Positions 55,890 through 64,000 of a DNA stretch of 64,000 nt are shown in pieces. The stretch's first letter is position 1, and each line of letters opens with the position of its first letter. Source of the DNA: JBJTUH01 sp044346175 (GTDB taxonomy: Bacteria > Cyanobacteriota > Vampirovibrionia > Vampirovibrionales > JAJTHC01). The notes beneath the pieces were generated by a model. The model had not been told where the DNA came from. It made no database searches and worked only from the letters and a program-made list of their open reading frames with translations. The DNA is taken from positions 1 to 64,000 of the forward strand of contig JBIIZQ010000011.1 of assembly GCA_044346175.1 (NCBI GenBank), written 5' to 3'. The translations under genes were made by a program, and so were the position numbers.

Positions 55890-57005
55890 TTATAGGGCAT
55901 GGGTTTGAAGGATATCCCGAGGGGAACGACCTTCTAAAATAAGGGTTCGTATGGTCTGTGTCCACTGAATTAAATAGTGTAGGTTATGGATACTTAGCAG
56001 CGTTTTCCCTGTGTCTTCTCCTGCTTTGAACAAATGGCGTACATAGGCTTTACTATGGTGGGTACAGGTAAAGCAGGTACAATCTTCATCCAGTGGGGTG
56101 AAGTCTTCACGGAACTTTTGGTTTGTGATAATTTTACGTCCTTCTTTCGTGAAGAAAGATCCATGGCGGGCAATGCGGGTGGGCATGACACAGTCAAAAA
56201 GGTCTACACCATGGAGAATGCCCTCAAGCAAATCTCTGGGGGTACCTACACCCATCAGGTAGCGTGGGCGGTTAGTGGGCAACTGAGGTACCGTATGTGC
56301 CATGATGCGGTGCATGGCTTCGGGAGGCTCCCCAACACTCACCCCCCCCACGGCGTAACCATACGCATCGGGAACCAAGGCAAGGGTTTCTTGTACCGAA
56401 CGGGTGCGTAAGTCAAGGTAAGTTGAACCTTGAATAATAGGGAACAAAGCCTGTGATGCGGGGTTTTGATGGGCTGCTTGGCACCGTTCCAGCCAACGCA
56501 GTGTACGCTCAAGAGCAGCCTGTGCTTTTTCATGGCTTACGGGGTACTCTGCGCAGTGGTCAAAAGCCATGATGACATCGGCACCTAAGGCATTTTGAAT
56601 CGCCATAGACACTTCAGGTGTAATATGGTGCTTTGAACCATCAATGGGGCTTTTGAAAGTTACACCTTCTTCGGTCATCGTATTCAGGTGTGCAAGACTA
56701 AACACTTGAAACCCCCCTGAGTCGGTTAAAATGGGTCCTTCCCACCCCATCCAGTGGTGGAGTCCACCCGCTTTGGCTACCAGCTCATGCCCAGGTCTTA
56801 GATAACAATGATAGGCATTACATAAAACCATGCTGGCTCCAAGATGCTTCACCTGCTCCCAAGTAAGGGCTTTCACGGTGCTTTGTGTACCTACAGGCAT
56901 AAACATAGGTGTGGGGATACTACCGTGTGGGGTATGGAATACACCTGCACGAGCTTCACCAACTTGGTTTAATAGTTCAAAGGAAAAGGGTGGTTGCGGG
57001 GTCAT
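55890..57005 (-). CDS. tgt: Queuine/preQ1 tRNA-ribosyltransferase
   Basis: Tgt exchanges guanine-34 for preQ1 in tRNAs with GUN anticodons. The roughly 371-residue protein has FHTPHGSIPTPMFMPVGTQSTVKAL, catalytic Asp95 in LTDSGGFQVFSL, ADVIMAFDHCAEYP with the nucleophile Asp, and the zinc site CTCFTCTHHSKAYVRHLFKAGE followed by LLSIHNLHYL. ATG 57005 gives the standard start. A G8 run (56342-56349) encodes Gly-Gly-Val. mtaB lies downstream after about 100 bases. Confidence 0.96.
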   Translation of the reverse strand: MTPQPPFSFELLNQVGEARAGVFHTPHGSIPTPMFMPVGTQSTVKALTWEQVKHLGASMVLCNAYHCYLRPGHELVAKAGGLHHWMGWEGPILTDSGGFQVFSLAHLNTMTEEGVTFKSPIDGSKHHITPEVSMAIQNALGADVIMAFDHCAEYPVSHEKAQAALERTLRWLERCQAAHQNPASQALFPIIQGSTYLDLRTRSVQETLALVPDAYGYAVGGVSVGEPPEAMHRIMAHTVPQLPTNRPRYLMGVGTPRDLLEGILHGVDLFDCVMPTRIARHGSFFTKEGRKIITNQKFREDFTPLDEDCTCFTCTHHSKAYVRHLFKAGEDTGKTLLSIHNLHYLIQWTQTIRTLILEGRSPRDILQTHAL

Positions 57006-57105
57006 AAAATACGGGGATTGTATCAAGGGTGGCACATCATCGCTTAGGGTACTCTTCTAGTATAGTATGAACATATGGAAGTACCCTTGAGGATATAAAA
57101 AGTCT

Positions 57106-57135
57106 AAAAAAAAGCCTGTTAACAAGTAACAGGCT
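57106..57135 (-). terminator. Rho-independent terminator of the 57.2-58.6 kb gene
   Basis: Reading the minus strand, AGCCTGTT and AACAGGCT (57113-57135) form an 8-bp stem followed by eight T residues (complement of 57106-57112). It ends the unknown gene and separates it from tgt. Confidence 0.85.
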
Positions 57136-57206
57136 CGATTGAAGAGAGTTTGAAGAGAGAAACTTATAAAAAGTGTGCGACCTACACGGCACAGGGATAG
57201 CCTTTT

Positions 57207-58595
57207 CTATTCTGTGGGTGTTTCTGTGGCAGGAGGCTGGTCAGTAATATCCATCGATTTGCTGATGTTATTCATCTTGAAGCCTTTTCTGCCCAGAATT
57301 TCAAGGAATTGGTCAACGTTTTCAACCGTCACAGTACCTTGCGTGGCAACATCTTGACTTAAACCAGAGTCGGAGGCACGTAAGCCATCTTGACCTTGCC
57401 CACCTGTCGCAGAGAAGACTTGGACTTCACCGTTTTGACCAATCGTTAAGGTGACATCGGTTTTACCATTACTCATTGACAGTACACCGTAATTACTCCC
57501 AGTGGAGGAGGCAAACACATAGCCGTTTTCATTTAACGATTTTGAGACATTGGCATTTAATGTTTTCTGCTTACCTTTTAGTTGTGTGGATAAGTTATCC
57601 ACATTGCTTGCAGCGACTGCACCTGAGAGGGCAATATTCGCTTTGTTTTGTCCTGCTTTATCTGTAAACTGAAGGGCAATCCCACTTTGCTTTTTCCAAG
57701 CATCCTTGAAGGAAGCCCCATTTTTCACTTCTTGTTCTACGGCACCTTTGGCGGCGAAGGCGACTTTGCCGTCTTTGGTGATGCCACTGGAGTAAATACC
57801 ACCGTCTTCGGTTTGCATGAGGGCAGTCCCGCCGATGGTACCTGCTTGGCGACCAGCGATTTCTTTGATTTTCTTACCACCTGTGGCAGATTCAAAAGCT
57901 TTGGTTAGGGTGGTGTTGGTTTTATCCGACTCAAAGGCACTCCGTGCTGCTTCACGATGTTCTTTAGGGGTTAACGCTTCGTTTACAGCATTATTCACGG
58001 TACTGCTCTGAGTTTGGGAGGTTTCTGTTTGGGTTGTTGTTTGTTGTGTGTTTTGGTCATTGGTTTGAGTGTTGTCACCATACTTGGGTGATTGGTCTTC
58101 AGGTTTTTGACCACCCATGAGTTTGCTTGCTCCCCAAATACCTGCTCCTACAACCCCTGCCGTAATCAGTCCTGAGCGTACAGGATGTTGTGTGAATTGG
58201 TTTTTAATTTTTCCTAACATACCAGGTTTTACCACATCTTGTGCAGTCTCAGTGAGCTGTTGTGCTGCACGAGTGGCTGTTCTTTGATTGATTGCTTTGA
58301 TGCCTCTATGGGCTGCATAGATACCACCCGCTAAAAGGGCCGGTGCTTTAATGAATCCAGGTAGAGGAACTGCCTTGTAAGCTGCTTTGGCAAACTTACC
58401 TGCACCACCCAGTGCCGCTGCGGCTGTGGCACCCACCACATTGTCTTTTACCATATCGCCGACTTGTTTGGCAGCACCTTTAAAAAATTGTCCTACACGT
58501 TGTGCCGTCGTTGGTTTGGGTTTTAGACCAGGTATCGCATTGCGTACCGCTTTAAAACCATTTTGTAACATAGAGCCAATAGACATCATCATCAT
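57207..58595 (-). CDS. Unrecognised protein with hydrophobic segments and Gln/Thr-rich linker
   Basis: This 462-residue protein matched no family I know. It starts with four ATG codons. Residues about 52-96 are Ala/Gly-rich and hydrophobic (two possible membrane-active helices), 140-160 is a third hydrophobic segment, 166-200 is a Gln/Thr/Ser-rich linker, and 205-460 is a soluble domain with SGITKDGKVAFAAK and a repeated short beta-like pattern (for example VTLTIGQNGEVQVFS). There is no standard signal peptide. A strong terminator follows. It could be an exported or surface protein, but no function is proposed. Confidence 0.65.
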   Translation of the reverse strand: MMMMSIGSMLQNGFKAVRNAIPGLKPKPTTAQRVGQFFKGAAKQVGDMVKDNVVGATAAAALGGAGKFAKAAYKAVPLPGFIKAPALLAGGIYAAHRGIKAINQRTATRAAQQLTETAQDVVKPGMLGKIKNQFTQHPVRSGLITAGVVGAGIWGASKLMGGQKPEDQSPKYGDNTQTNDQNTQQTTTQTETSQTQSSTVNNAVNEALTPKEHREAARSAFESDKTNTTLTKAFESATGGKKIKEIAGRQAGTIGGTALMQTEDGGIYSSGITKDGKVAFAAKGAVEQEVKNGASFKDAWKKQSGIALQFTDKAGQNKANIALSGAVAASNVDNLSTQLKGKQKTLNANVSKSLNENGYVFASSTGSNYGVLSMSNGKTDVTLTIGQNGEVQVFSATGGQGQDGLRASDSGLSQDVATQGTVTVENVDQFLEILGRKGFKMNNISKSMDITDQPPATETPTE

Positions 58596-58930
58596 TGTAA
58601 AAAACTCCTAAGGGACATGTTTTGGAATATGTCGTCTCTGCTTCAAGGGGCTGATAGAGGAAATAAAAAAAGTGTTGTTTTTCTTGTTTTAATAAACACA
58701 GGCTCAAGCATAAAATTGTCTTTATTGCTAAAGAAAAGGTTTTATGGTTGAAAGCTCGTAGGTTTGAACTTTGGTTTGAGCTTTTTTGAAGCCATTGTCA
58801 ATCAAAAGGCAGGCTCCTTCGTGTGGAGGATGCCCTTAAGTATGGATTCACAAGAGTGTGTTTCACGGGCTATACTGAGGGTGAAGCACTGAGCCTGTGC
58901 ATGAAGGCTTAAAGCAAAACGACTGATTTC
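58596..58930. other. Divergent intergenic region
   Basis: This 335-base AT-rich gap separates two unrecognised divergent genes and must hold both promoters. Nothing else was recognised. Confidence 0.35.
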
Positions 58931-60199
58931 TTGTTTCTCTCATGTATTGCCATGTATTGCAGAAAGTTCTTGCCCGTGAAGTCCCCATTTTCTTTGTATC
59001 CCCTTTCGTTTGTACGTTCGGTTAAAGTGCAGTGGCATGCAAACCTTGCTGTAGGGCTTGGGGTGCTTACCGTGGTATTGAGTGTTACGAGCTTAGTGAG
59101 TGTGGCCATGGCGGATAGTGCCAAAGAAGCAGGTACTTCTCAAGCAAATCAAGTAAAGATACAAGTTAAAGAAGCCACTGCTTCCAAGGTGCAAAGGCCG
59201 TCTCGTTGGCCTTGGTTGCTACGGCGTAAGCCCCAAGCCCATCAGGCAACACCCGAAAATCCAGCCTCCCGTGTACCTGTAAGTACGGTCACGACACCCT
59301 CTGAGGTGACTGAATCGCCAGAGCAGGCACAGGTGCGTCAAGTGATGCACACACTGCATCAGGCTGCCAATGCCCATGATGTTTCAGGTATTTTGAAATT
59401 CTATGCCCCTGACTATGTCAGTGGGGATGGGTTTAATGTCACGCAGCTTAAAAGTTTATTAGAAGAAACATGGCAGGCTTACCCTACCATGACTTACCAA
59501 AACCGTATCACCGCCATTCGTATTTCGGGGACAAGTGCAACGGTTGAGTCTGAAGAACACTCTGATGCAACCCTTAACAATTTGCAAGAACTTCAACTCA
59601 ATGAAGCCACCAAAGGCTCTTTGCGGAGTCATTCCCAAACGATTACCTATCTAAAAAAGGTTTCTAATACTTGGGAAATTACCACAGACCAAATTGTGCA
59701 AGAGGCGAGTGAGTTGCGTGTAGGACGTACGGATAATCTTGTGATTGATTTACAAGTGCCTGAGCAAGTTTTTCAAGGCGAGCAGTATGAAGCACGTGTG
59801 CATAGCACATTACCCCGAAATGTGATTGGCTTATCCTCGATTACACAGGACGTACTCAGTTACCCCTTGGTGAAAAGTAAGGGTGGGTTACGTCAACTGA
59901 TGGCATTTCAGCCAGAAATTTCAAGAGTCTTTAGTGCGGGCGGGGCTTCAACGACTTTCGGACCTTTGAAGGTGAGTTTATCGCAAGAGCATCCTTTAAA
60001 CGAGATGGTGACGGCCATGGTGGCGGTGTCAGAGATTTTACCTAGTGAGGAGGGGGGAAGTAACGTGCAAGTTACGGGGCTATATTCCCTCTCTAAGCGT
60101 GTGAATGTCTTGGCAAAGCGTAAGGCATTGCCGCCTTCGCCTGAGCCACAAACGCTTCAGCCCGCTAATGGTAAGGCACTTTCGTCAGTAAAAGAGTAG
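58931..60199 (+). CDS. Exported protein with NTF2-like domain
   Basis: Residues about 37-61 (ANLAVGLGVLTVVLSVTSLVSVAMA) form a signal-peptide-like segment with a cleavage site after AMA. A basic low-complexity stretch follows. Residues about 130-270 look like an NTF2/SnoaL-type fold (VRQVMHTLHQAANAHDVSGILKFYAPDY followed by beta strands IRISGTSATVESEE and SQTITYLKKVSNTWEITTDQI). The last 150 residues are beta-rich and unrecognised. The frame opens at TTG 58931; ATG 58952 is an alternative. A perfect 14-bp hairpin follows the gene. The enzyme or binding role is unknown. Confidence 0.6.
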   Translation: MFLSCIAMYCRKFLPVKSPFSLYPLSFVRSVKVQWHANLAVGLGVLTVVLSVTSLVSVAMADSAKEAGTSQANQVKIQVKEATASKVQRPSRWPWLLRRKPQAHQATPENPASRVPVSTVTTPSEVTESPEQAQVRQVMHTLHQAANAHDVSGILKFYAPDYVSGDGFNVTQLKSLLEETWQAYPTMTYQNRITAIRISGTSATVESEEHSDATLNNLQELQLNEATKGSLRSHSQTITYLKKVSNTWEITTDQIVQEASELRVGRTDNLVIDLQVPEQVFQGEQYEARVHSTLPRNVIGLSSITQDVLSYPLVKSKGGLRQLMAFQPEISRVFSAGGASTTFGPLKVSLSQEHPLNEMVTAMVAVSEILPSEEGGSNVQVTGLYSLSKRVNVLAKRKALPPSPEPQTLQPANGKALSSVKE

Positions 60200-60245
60200 T
60201 CTCTTATTCATATTACTTGATAGGTTTTTCAGTCCATTTCTCAAT

Positions 60246-60283
60246 CAAGAGAGGAAGTCTTGTAGTCAGGACTTCCTCTCTTG
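60246..60283. terminator. Strong bidirectional-type hairpin
   Basis: A perfect 14-bp stem (CAAGAGAGGAAGTC / GACTTCCTCTCTTG) at 60246-60283 lies between convergent genes, after the exported protein (60199) and before the end of the 5'-nucleotidase gene (60348). It can end the plus-strand transcript, and perhaps also the minus-strand one. Confidence 0.7.
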
Positions 60284-60347
60284 TCTAGATAGCGTGTGTG
60301 AACATTACTCTTCGATTCCGCCCTGCTAAGGCTCTCTTTAAAAGTCT

Positions 60348-62051
60348 TTAGGGTGTGTGTATACAAACCCGCCCCTCCACTGTAGGGGAGACTCCTTCGG
60401 GGTGGGCTTCTAAATAAGTTTTTAAAACCAGTGCATCATCCGCTTTGAAGTACGTGATATGTTTAGGGTGGGTTTGGGCGAATGCTTTTAGCATGGCGTA
60501 TCCGTTACCACCTTCGAGCATGTAACTTGAAAGGCTTATATTCACGGGTGTGTCAGGTTCAATATTTTGATTGGCTGTATGCTTTGTATCAGGTAGCCAT
60601 TGCATGTGCATGACTCGGTGTCCAACGGGCTTTGTAAGGTCGTAGGTGACTTTCATACCGCTGAGATGAAGCCAACCTCCCCACAGAGGCTCCTGAGGAC
60701 GATGGGAGACGCTATGCTCTAAGATGCTTCTGAGGAGCTTCCCATCCCCTTGTACTTTAGCAATGGTGTTGCCAAAAGGGAGCATTTCTAAGAGGTCTGC
60801 CCACGTGTAGCTTTGAGGCGGATAGTATTGTTCTGAACGAACCGCACCACCATTAAAAAGGGCAATATCGCTTTGTGTAAAAGTCCTTTGTGCATCTGCA
60901 ATGAGGTTTCCTAGAGGCGTTTCCTCATAACGAATGGCTTGTCGGCGTGCATCAAGGGCGACAAGCGATTGCCCCACGTGGGTTTTTAAGCCTTGCAGGG
61001 TAGGGGAAAGTTGTTTTTCAATGTCATTTTGGAGTTGCTTGTCCACGGGTGTGTTCAGCAAAGCGTAGGCTTGGTATTGCCAGCTGATGGCGTAGGGGCG
61101 TGTTTTGGGTGTTTCTGAAGGGAGTTGTAATTGTAACCTACCTAGGCTTTTAGCGTCGCTGTCCATCTTGAGGATGGGAATATGCTTTGAGTGTCTTCCT
61201 CTTTTGACGTGAATGACCTCTAGGAGTTGGTCATGGTCATGACCACCCAGAATCACATCAATATCAGGCACTGCTTTTGCTAAAGCAATATCTTGTTCAA
61301 GGTCTAAGTGCGTGAGGGCGACGACCACATCAGGCTTAAGTTGTTTGACCAGTAGTGGAAGATGTCCTTTTGCATAGGCAATAGCGGGTAGTACTCGGTA
61401 GCCTTGATTGATTTTAGAACCCACATTGGTGCTTTCAGTGAGCAAGCCATAAAATAGAATACGCTTTTGGTTAATGGTACCAAGGTACCAAGGTTTTACG
61501 TGGGTGGGTGTACCTTGTGGGACGACTAAATTAGCGGCAAGCCATGGAAATGTTGACCGTCCTATTTGTCGTTCCATATTCTCACTGCCAAAGTCAAATT
61601 CATGGTTGCCTAGTGTGGCTACCATGGGCTTTAGGGCATTCATGGCATCAATCATATGGCTACCATGGGTGTAGTAGGAAGCTAAACTAGGTGAAAGTAA
61701 ATCCCCAGCAAAAACCAAAGCTGTGTTGGGGTTTGCCTGACGGAGCATTTGTAAAAGGACACTTGCACGTGCCAAAGTCCCCCCCATGGCGGGTGAACTT
61801 GGATAGGCTTGATAGACATCGTTTAGTAGGGTAAGGGTGACGCAGGTATGCTTTGCACCACATTGAAAGCTCAACGGTGAGTTTGAAAATGCTTGGAGGG
61901 TACTTTCAGCTTGAGAAACTTGGGTAGGGACCTCTACCTCTCCTTGTACAGGTGCAGGGTGGAGGCATAGTGTCACGCATGCCCCTATCGTGAATCCGAT
62001 AAAAGCCTTAGGGACACTTCCAAAACGGGGAGTCAAATCATATGGTGCCAT
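60348..62051 (-). CDS. Exported 5'-nucleotidase/metallophosphoesterase
   Basis: This UshA-like two-domain enzyme hydrolyses nucleotides or related phosphoesters outside the inner membrane. The N-terminal segment (about 16-36) is signal-peptide-like. Metal sites: LLNDVYQ (usually NDFHG), VFAGDLLSP, LGNHEFDFG, VALTHLD and GGHDHDQ. The C-terminal substrate domain has TPLGNLIADAQRTFTQSDIALFNGGAVRS and MLPFGNTIAKVQGDG, matching the UshA family. The 567-residue length fits. The DVY replacement at the first metal site keeps the Asp. The substrate is not determined. Confidence 0.88.
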   Translation of the reverse strand: MAPYDLTPRFGSVPKAFIGFTIGACVTLCLHPAPVQGEVEVPTQVSQAESTLQAFSNSPLSFQCGAKHTCVTLTLLNDVYQAYPSSPAMGGTLARASVLLQMLRQANPNTALVFAGDLLSPSLASYYTHGSHMIDAMNALKPMVATLGNHEFDFGSENMERQIGRSTFPWLAANLVVPQGTPTHVKPWYLGTINQKRILFYGLLTESTNVGSKINQGYRVLPAIAYAKGHLPLLVKQLKPDVVVALTHLDLEQDIALAKAVPDIDVILGGHDHDQLLEVIHVKRGRHSKHIPILKMDSDAKSLGRLQLQLPSETPKTRPYAISWQYQAYALLNTPVDKQLQNDIEKQLSPTLQGLKTHVGQSLVALDARRQAIRYEETPLGNLIADAQRTFTQSDIALFNGGAVRSEQYYPPQSYTWADLLEMLPFGNTIAKVQGDGKLLRSILEHSVSHRPQEPLWGGWLHLSGMKVTYDLTKPVGHRVMHMQWLPDTKHTANQNIEPDTPVNISLSSYMLEGGNGYAMLKAFAQTHPKHITYFKADDALVLKTYLEAHPEGVSPTVEGRVCIHTP

Positions 62052-62119
62052 GGTGGGGCTTCCTGACTATGGAGGGATAAAGAGCATGAGGGGGTTGACA
62101 TAAAATGGCTTACGGTGTT

Positions 62120-62143
62120 AAAAATCTTTATGTAAAGATTTTT
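62120..62143. promoter_or_regulatory. Palindrome in divergent promoter region
   Basis: AAAAATCTTT-ATGT-AAAGATTTTT has perfect 10-bp arms and lies between the divergent 5'-nucleotidase and azoR starts. It could be a repressor operator or a terminator-like hairpin; no regulator gene is adjacent. Confidence 0.35.
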
Positions 62144-62348
62144 GTCATGCGGTTTATGTTTAAGCATGGCGTTTTATGAAGACGTTGCATCATAGTGTAC
62201 CCATGGATGAGCTTTGTCATGCTGAAGGCTTCTTTTATTTTAACAGAGAGAATGCTTTTGGCTTCTTCTTAAAACAAGTCTGTTACTGATGAAACATTGG
62301 AATGTTTTATCGTGTGAGTACTGTTAAGTTGATGAAAGTGGTACCGTT

Positions 62349-62948
62349 ATGCGTCGTATTTTAAACCTTCGTTCGAGTGTTTCAGGGGATGCGTCAAGTT
62401 CAAGAACAGTGGCTGCCGTGTTACTTGAAAGGCTGCAAGAAGCTAATGCTTCTGAAGAAGTATCAGTGGTGGTAAGGGATTTGAATTTGAACCCTGTGCC
62501 TCATCTTTCTGGTGAAACATTAGCCAGTTTGTTTGGTGGGGAGCCTTCTCAAGGTGGTGCATTGTCCGATACACTCATTGATGAAATCATGCAAGCAGAT
62601 ATTTGGGTCATTGAAGCTCCTATGTACAATTTAGGGATACCTTCTTCTTTAAAGGCTTGGATTGACCATATTGTTCGTGCTAAAAAAACATTTGCTTACA
62701 CGGCAGAAGGTCCTAAAGGTCTTATTCCTGAGGGTAAAATAGTCTATGTTGTGAGTGCAAGAGGTGGTGTGTACGTCGATACGCCAGCGTCTTCTGTGGA
62801 TTTTGTCAGTAGTTATTTAAAAGCTATTTTTCAATGGCTCGGCGTTCAGGATGTACGCCTTGTGGCAGTTGAAGGCACCAATATGCAAACGATTGGGGTA
62901 GAAGCCGCTCGTGCAAAAGCCATTGCATCGTTGAGTGCCTTGGTGTAA
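62349..62948 (+). CDS. azoR: FMN-dependent NADH-azoreductase
   Basis: This 199-residue flavodoxin-like protein has the FMN-binding start ILNLRSSVSGDASSSRTVAAVLLE, the loop IEAPMYNLGIPSSLKAWIDHIVRAKKTFAYTAEGPKGLIPEGKIVYVVSARGGVY, which is the AzoR signature. It reduces quinones and azo dyes with NADH. GTACC rather than a strong Shine-Dalgarno precedes the ATG. It is convergent with the lnt-like gene, 13 bases apart. Confidence 0.93.
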   Translation: MRRILNLRSSVSGDASSSRTVAAVLLERLQEANASEEVSVVVRDLNLNPVPHLSGETLASLFGGEPSQGGALSDTLIDEIMQADIWVIEAPMYNLGIPSSLKAWIDHIVRAKKTFAYTAEGPKGLIPEGKIVYVVSARGGVYVDTPASSVDFVSSYLKAIFQWLGVQDVRLVAVEGTNMQTIGVEAARAKAIASLSALV

Positions 62949-62961
62949 CGCTCTTTCGGTA

Positions 62962-64000
62962 TCACCGTTTGATTTCGGGAATCACAATGCCTGAAATCCC
63001 GTCGTTATGGCTCATAATGACAGGGGTTTTCAGGCTATAACTCATCCAGTAGGTGTGTTTAAGAAATTGCGTTTGCATTACCGTTTGCTCATGAAACCAT
63101 CCCAAGTTACTGAGGTTTACCACAGCGTCGAAGTCAAGACTTGAAGAGGTCGTGTGAGAGGCTTGCTTTAAGTCCCACAGGGTTTTAAAAACTTGAGGGT
63201 GTAGCATCTCAAAACAGATGAGAGGCTTAAGTAAGAGGGGCGTTTTGGAAGGATGGCTTAGGTTAGGTAGTAGGAAGCTTGGGATAGCTGGCGTTGACCT
63301 TGGCGTAAAACTTAGCGGAAAAAAACGGTTACAAGAAAAGCCTTTCGGGATGGGCATACCGATGGATGCTAGCCCCTTGAGTAGATTATCTCCTAAGGCC
63401 ACGGCTTGATTTCGGGTGAGACCTACCCATGTTTCACCAAAAGGCACTAAATAACGCTTACTGACCCATTGAAAGGATGAAGCCTGAAATCGTGTTGAAT
63501 GATAGAAGGGGGCTTTTAGCTGTACTTTGGTTTGTATGGCAGGAAGCGTCGTTTGTAAAAAGGCGATATTATGATGTTCTGGGGTCGCTTGTACACCCGT
63601 GATGATGCCATAAGCCCCTGACAGTAAGGCAAAAGGCTTTTTGTGTTGTGTGGAGGCTAGGCATGCTTTTTGCCATGCCTGAAAGGTTAAGTCGTGGGTA
63701 CTGATGTGAGGGGATAGCTGATGCTGCCTCAGCGTCAGGTATAGGGGAGATGCAAAGGCACCCTCTTCGGGGAAAACCCATAGCCGTCCAAGAGGCACTG
63801 TATTTTGTTTAGAGTCGGTTTTCTGTGCCAATAATACGTTGGGGTGATATTGAGAGGAAGCTTCTTTTGCTTGGTGTGGGTGGCGAAGGGTTTCGATAGG
63901 TGCGGGGTATACATAGGGCGTGATGTGCCATCCCTTTACCTCCCATGCCGTACTTAATGTGGGCTTGGCATGTGTGAGTGTCTCATAGTAGCCATAGCCC
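62962..64000 (-). CDS. lnt: Apolipoprotein N-acyltransferase, C-terminal part (5' end outside window)
   Basis: Lnt adds the third acyl chain to lipoproteins for export to the outer membrane. The frame is open to the window edge, so 346 residues are visible and the N-terminal membrane half is missing. A nitrilase-type triad is present: Glu in LWVFPEEGAFASP, Lys in SKRYLVPFGETW and Cys in PLICFEMLHP; the loop NLSNLGWFHE follows the Cys. A TTG at 63831 is not the true start, because the frame continues upstream as GYGYYETLTHAKPTLSTAWE. Together with waaA it supports an outer membrane. Confidence 0.85.
   Translation of the reverse strand, partial: GYGYYETLTHAKPTLSTAWEVKGWHITPYVYPAPIETLRHPHQAKEASSQYHPNVLLAQKTDSKQNTVPLGRLWVFPEEGAFASPLYLTLRQHQLSPHISTHDLTFQAWQKACLASTQHKKPFALLSGAYGIITGVQATPEHHNIAFLQTTLPAIQTKVQLKAPFYHSTRFQASSFQWVSKRYLVPFGETWVGLTRNQAVALGDNLLKGLASIGMPIPKGFSCNRFFPLSFTPRSTPAIPSFLLPNLSHPSKTPLLLKPLICFEMLHPQVFKTLWDLKQASHTTSSSLDFDAVVNLSNLGWFHEQTVMQTQFLKHTYWMSYSLKTPVIMSHNDGISGIVIPEIKR

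Noticed and set aside
56342..56349. G8/C8 run in tgt
   Set aside because: Shorter than the two C10 tracts and in a core gene with intact frame; not enough to call a contingency locus.

Overview
The window is chromosomal DNA of a Gram-negative bacterium, probably a non-photosynthetic member of the cyanobacterial lineage (Vampirovibrionia/Melainabacteria). The main evidence is the RNA polymerase: the beta' gene is split into rpoC1 and rpoC2 at the cyanobacterial position, and RpoC2 carries about 690 residues inside the trigger loop. waaA (Kdo transferase), lnt (apolipoprotein N-acyltransferase) and several exported proteins show an outer membrane. No photosynthesis gene was seen. The species cannot be fixed from sequence alone.

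Layout. 1-12.5 kb: the 5' part of hisF, a membrane/SelL-type redox fusion, a lone phosphoribosyltransferase-like protein of the conflict-associated type, two tandem Xer-type tyrosine recombinases, holB, a PilZ protein beside a class III adenylate cyclase, and a membrane-anchored M23 peptidase. 12.5-25.6 kb: rplT, thyX-mrnC, E2 and E3 of a 2-oxoacid dehydrogenase, an amidohydrolase, a repeat-rich gap with a REPIN-like element, a pentapeptide-repeat membrane protein, GT9, DJ-1, DCC, DedA and serB. 25.7-36.1 kb: nuoJKLMN (membrane arm of complex I) and carB. 36.2-48.8 kb: a GT4 glycosyltransferase, then rplJ-rplL-rpoB-rpoC1-rpoC2. 48.8-64 kb: waaA; a minus-strand block metG-thrB-histidine kinase with mtaB and tgt upstream; two unrecognised proteins; a 5'-nucleotidase; azoR; and the C-terminal part of lnt.

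Most genes are housekeeping (translation, transcription, respiration, amino-acid and nucleotide synthesis, tRNA modification, envelope). The accessory signals are in the first 12 kb, at 19.5-21.2 kb and at 57-60 kb. Two 10-base poly-C tracts lie inside coding regions (second recombinase and M23 peptidase), and serB has an 11-copy trinucleotide tract just after its start, so slipped-strand variation is possible. At least ten genes start with tandem ATG codons, and the octamer GCCATGGC is clearly over-represented. No tRNA, rRNA, CRISPR array or insertion sequence was recognised.
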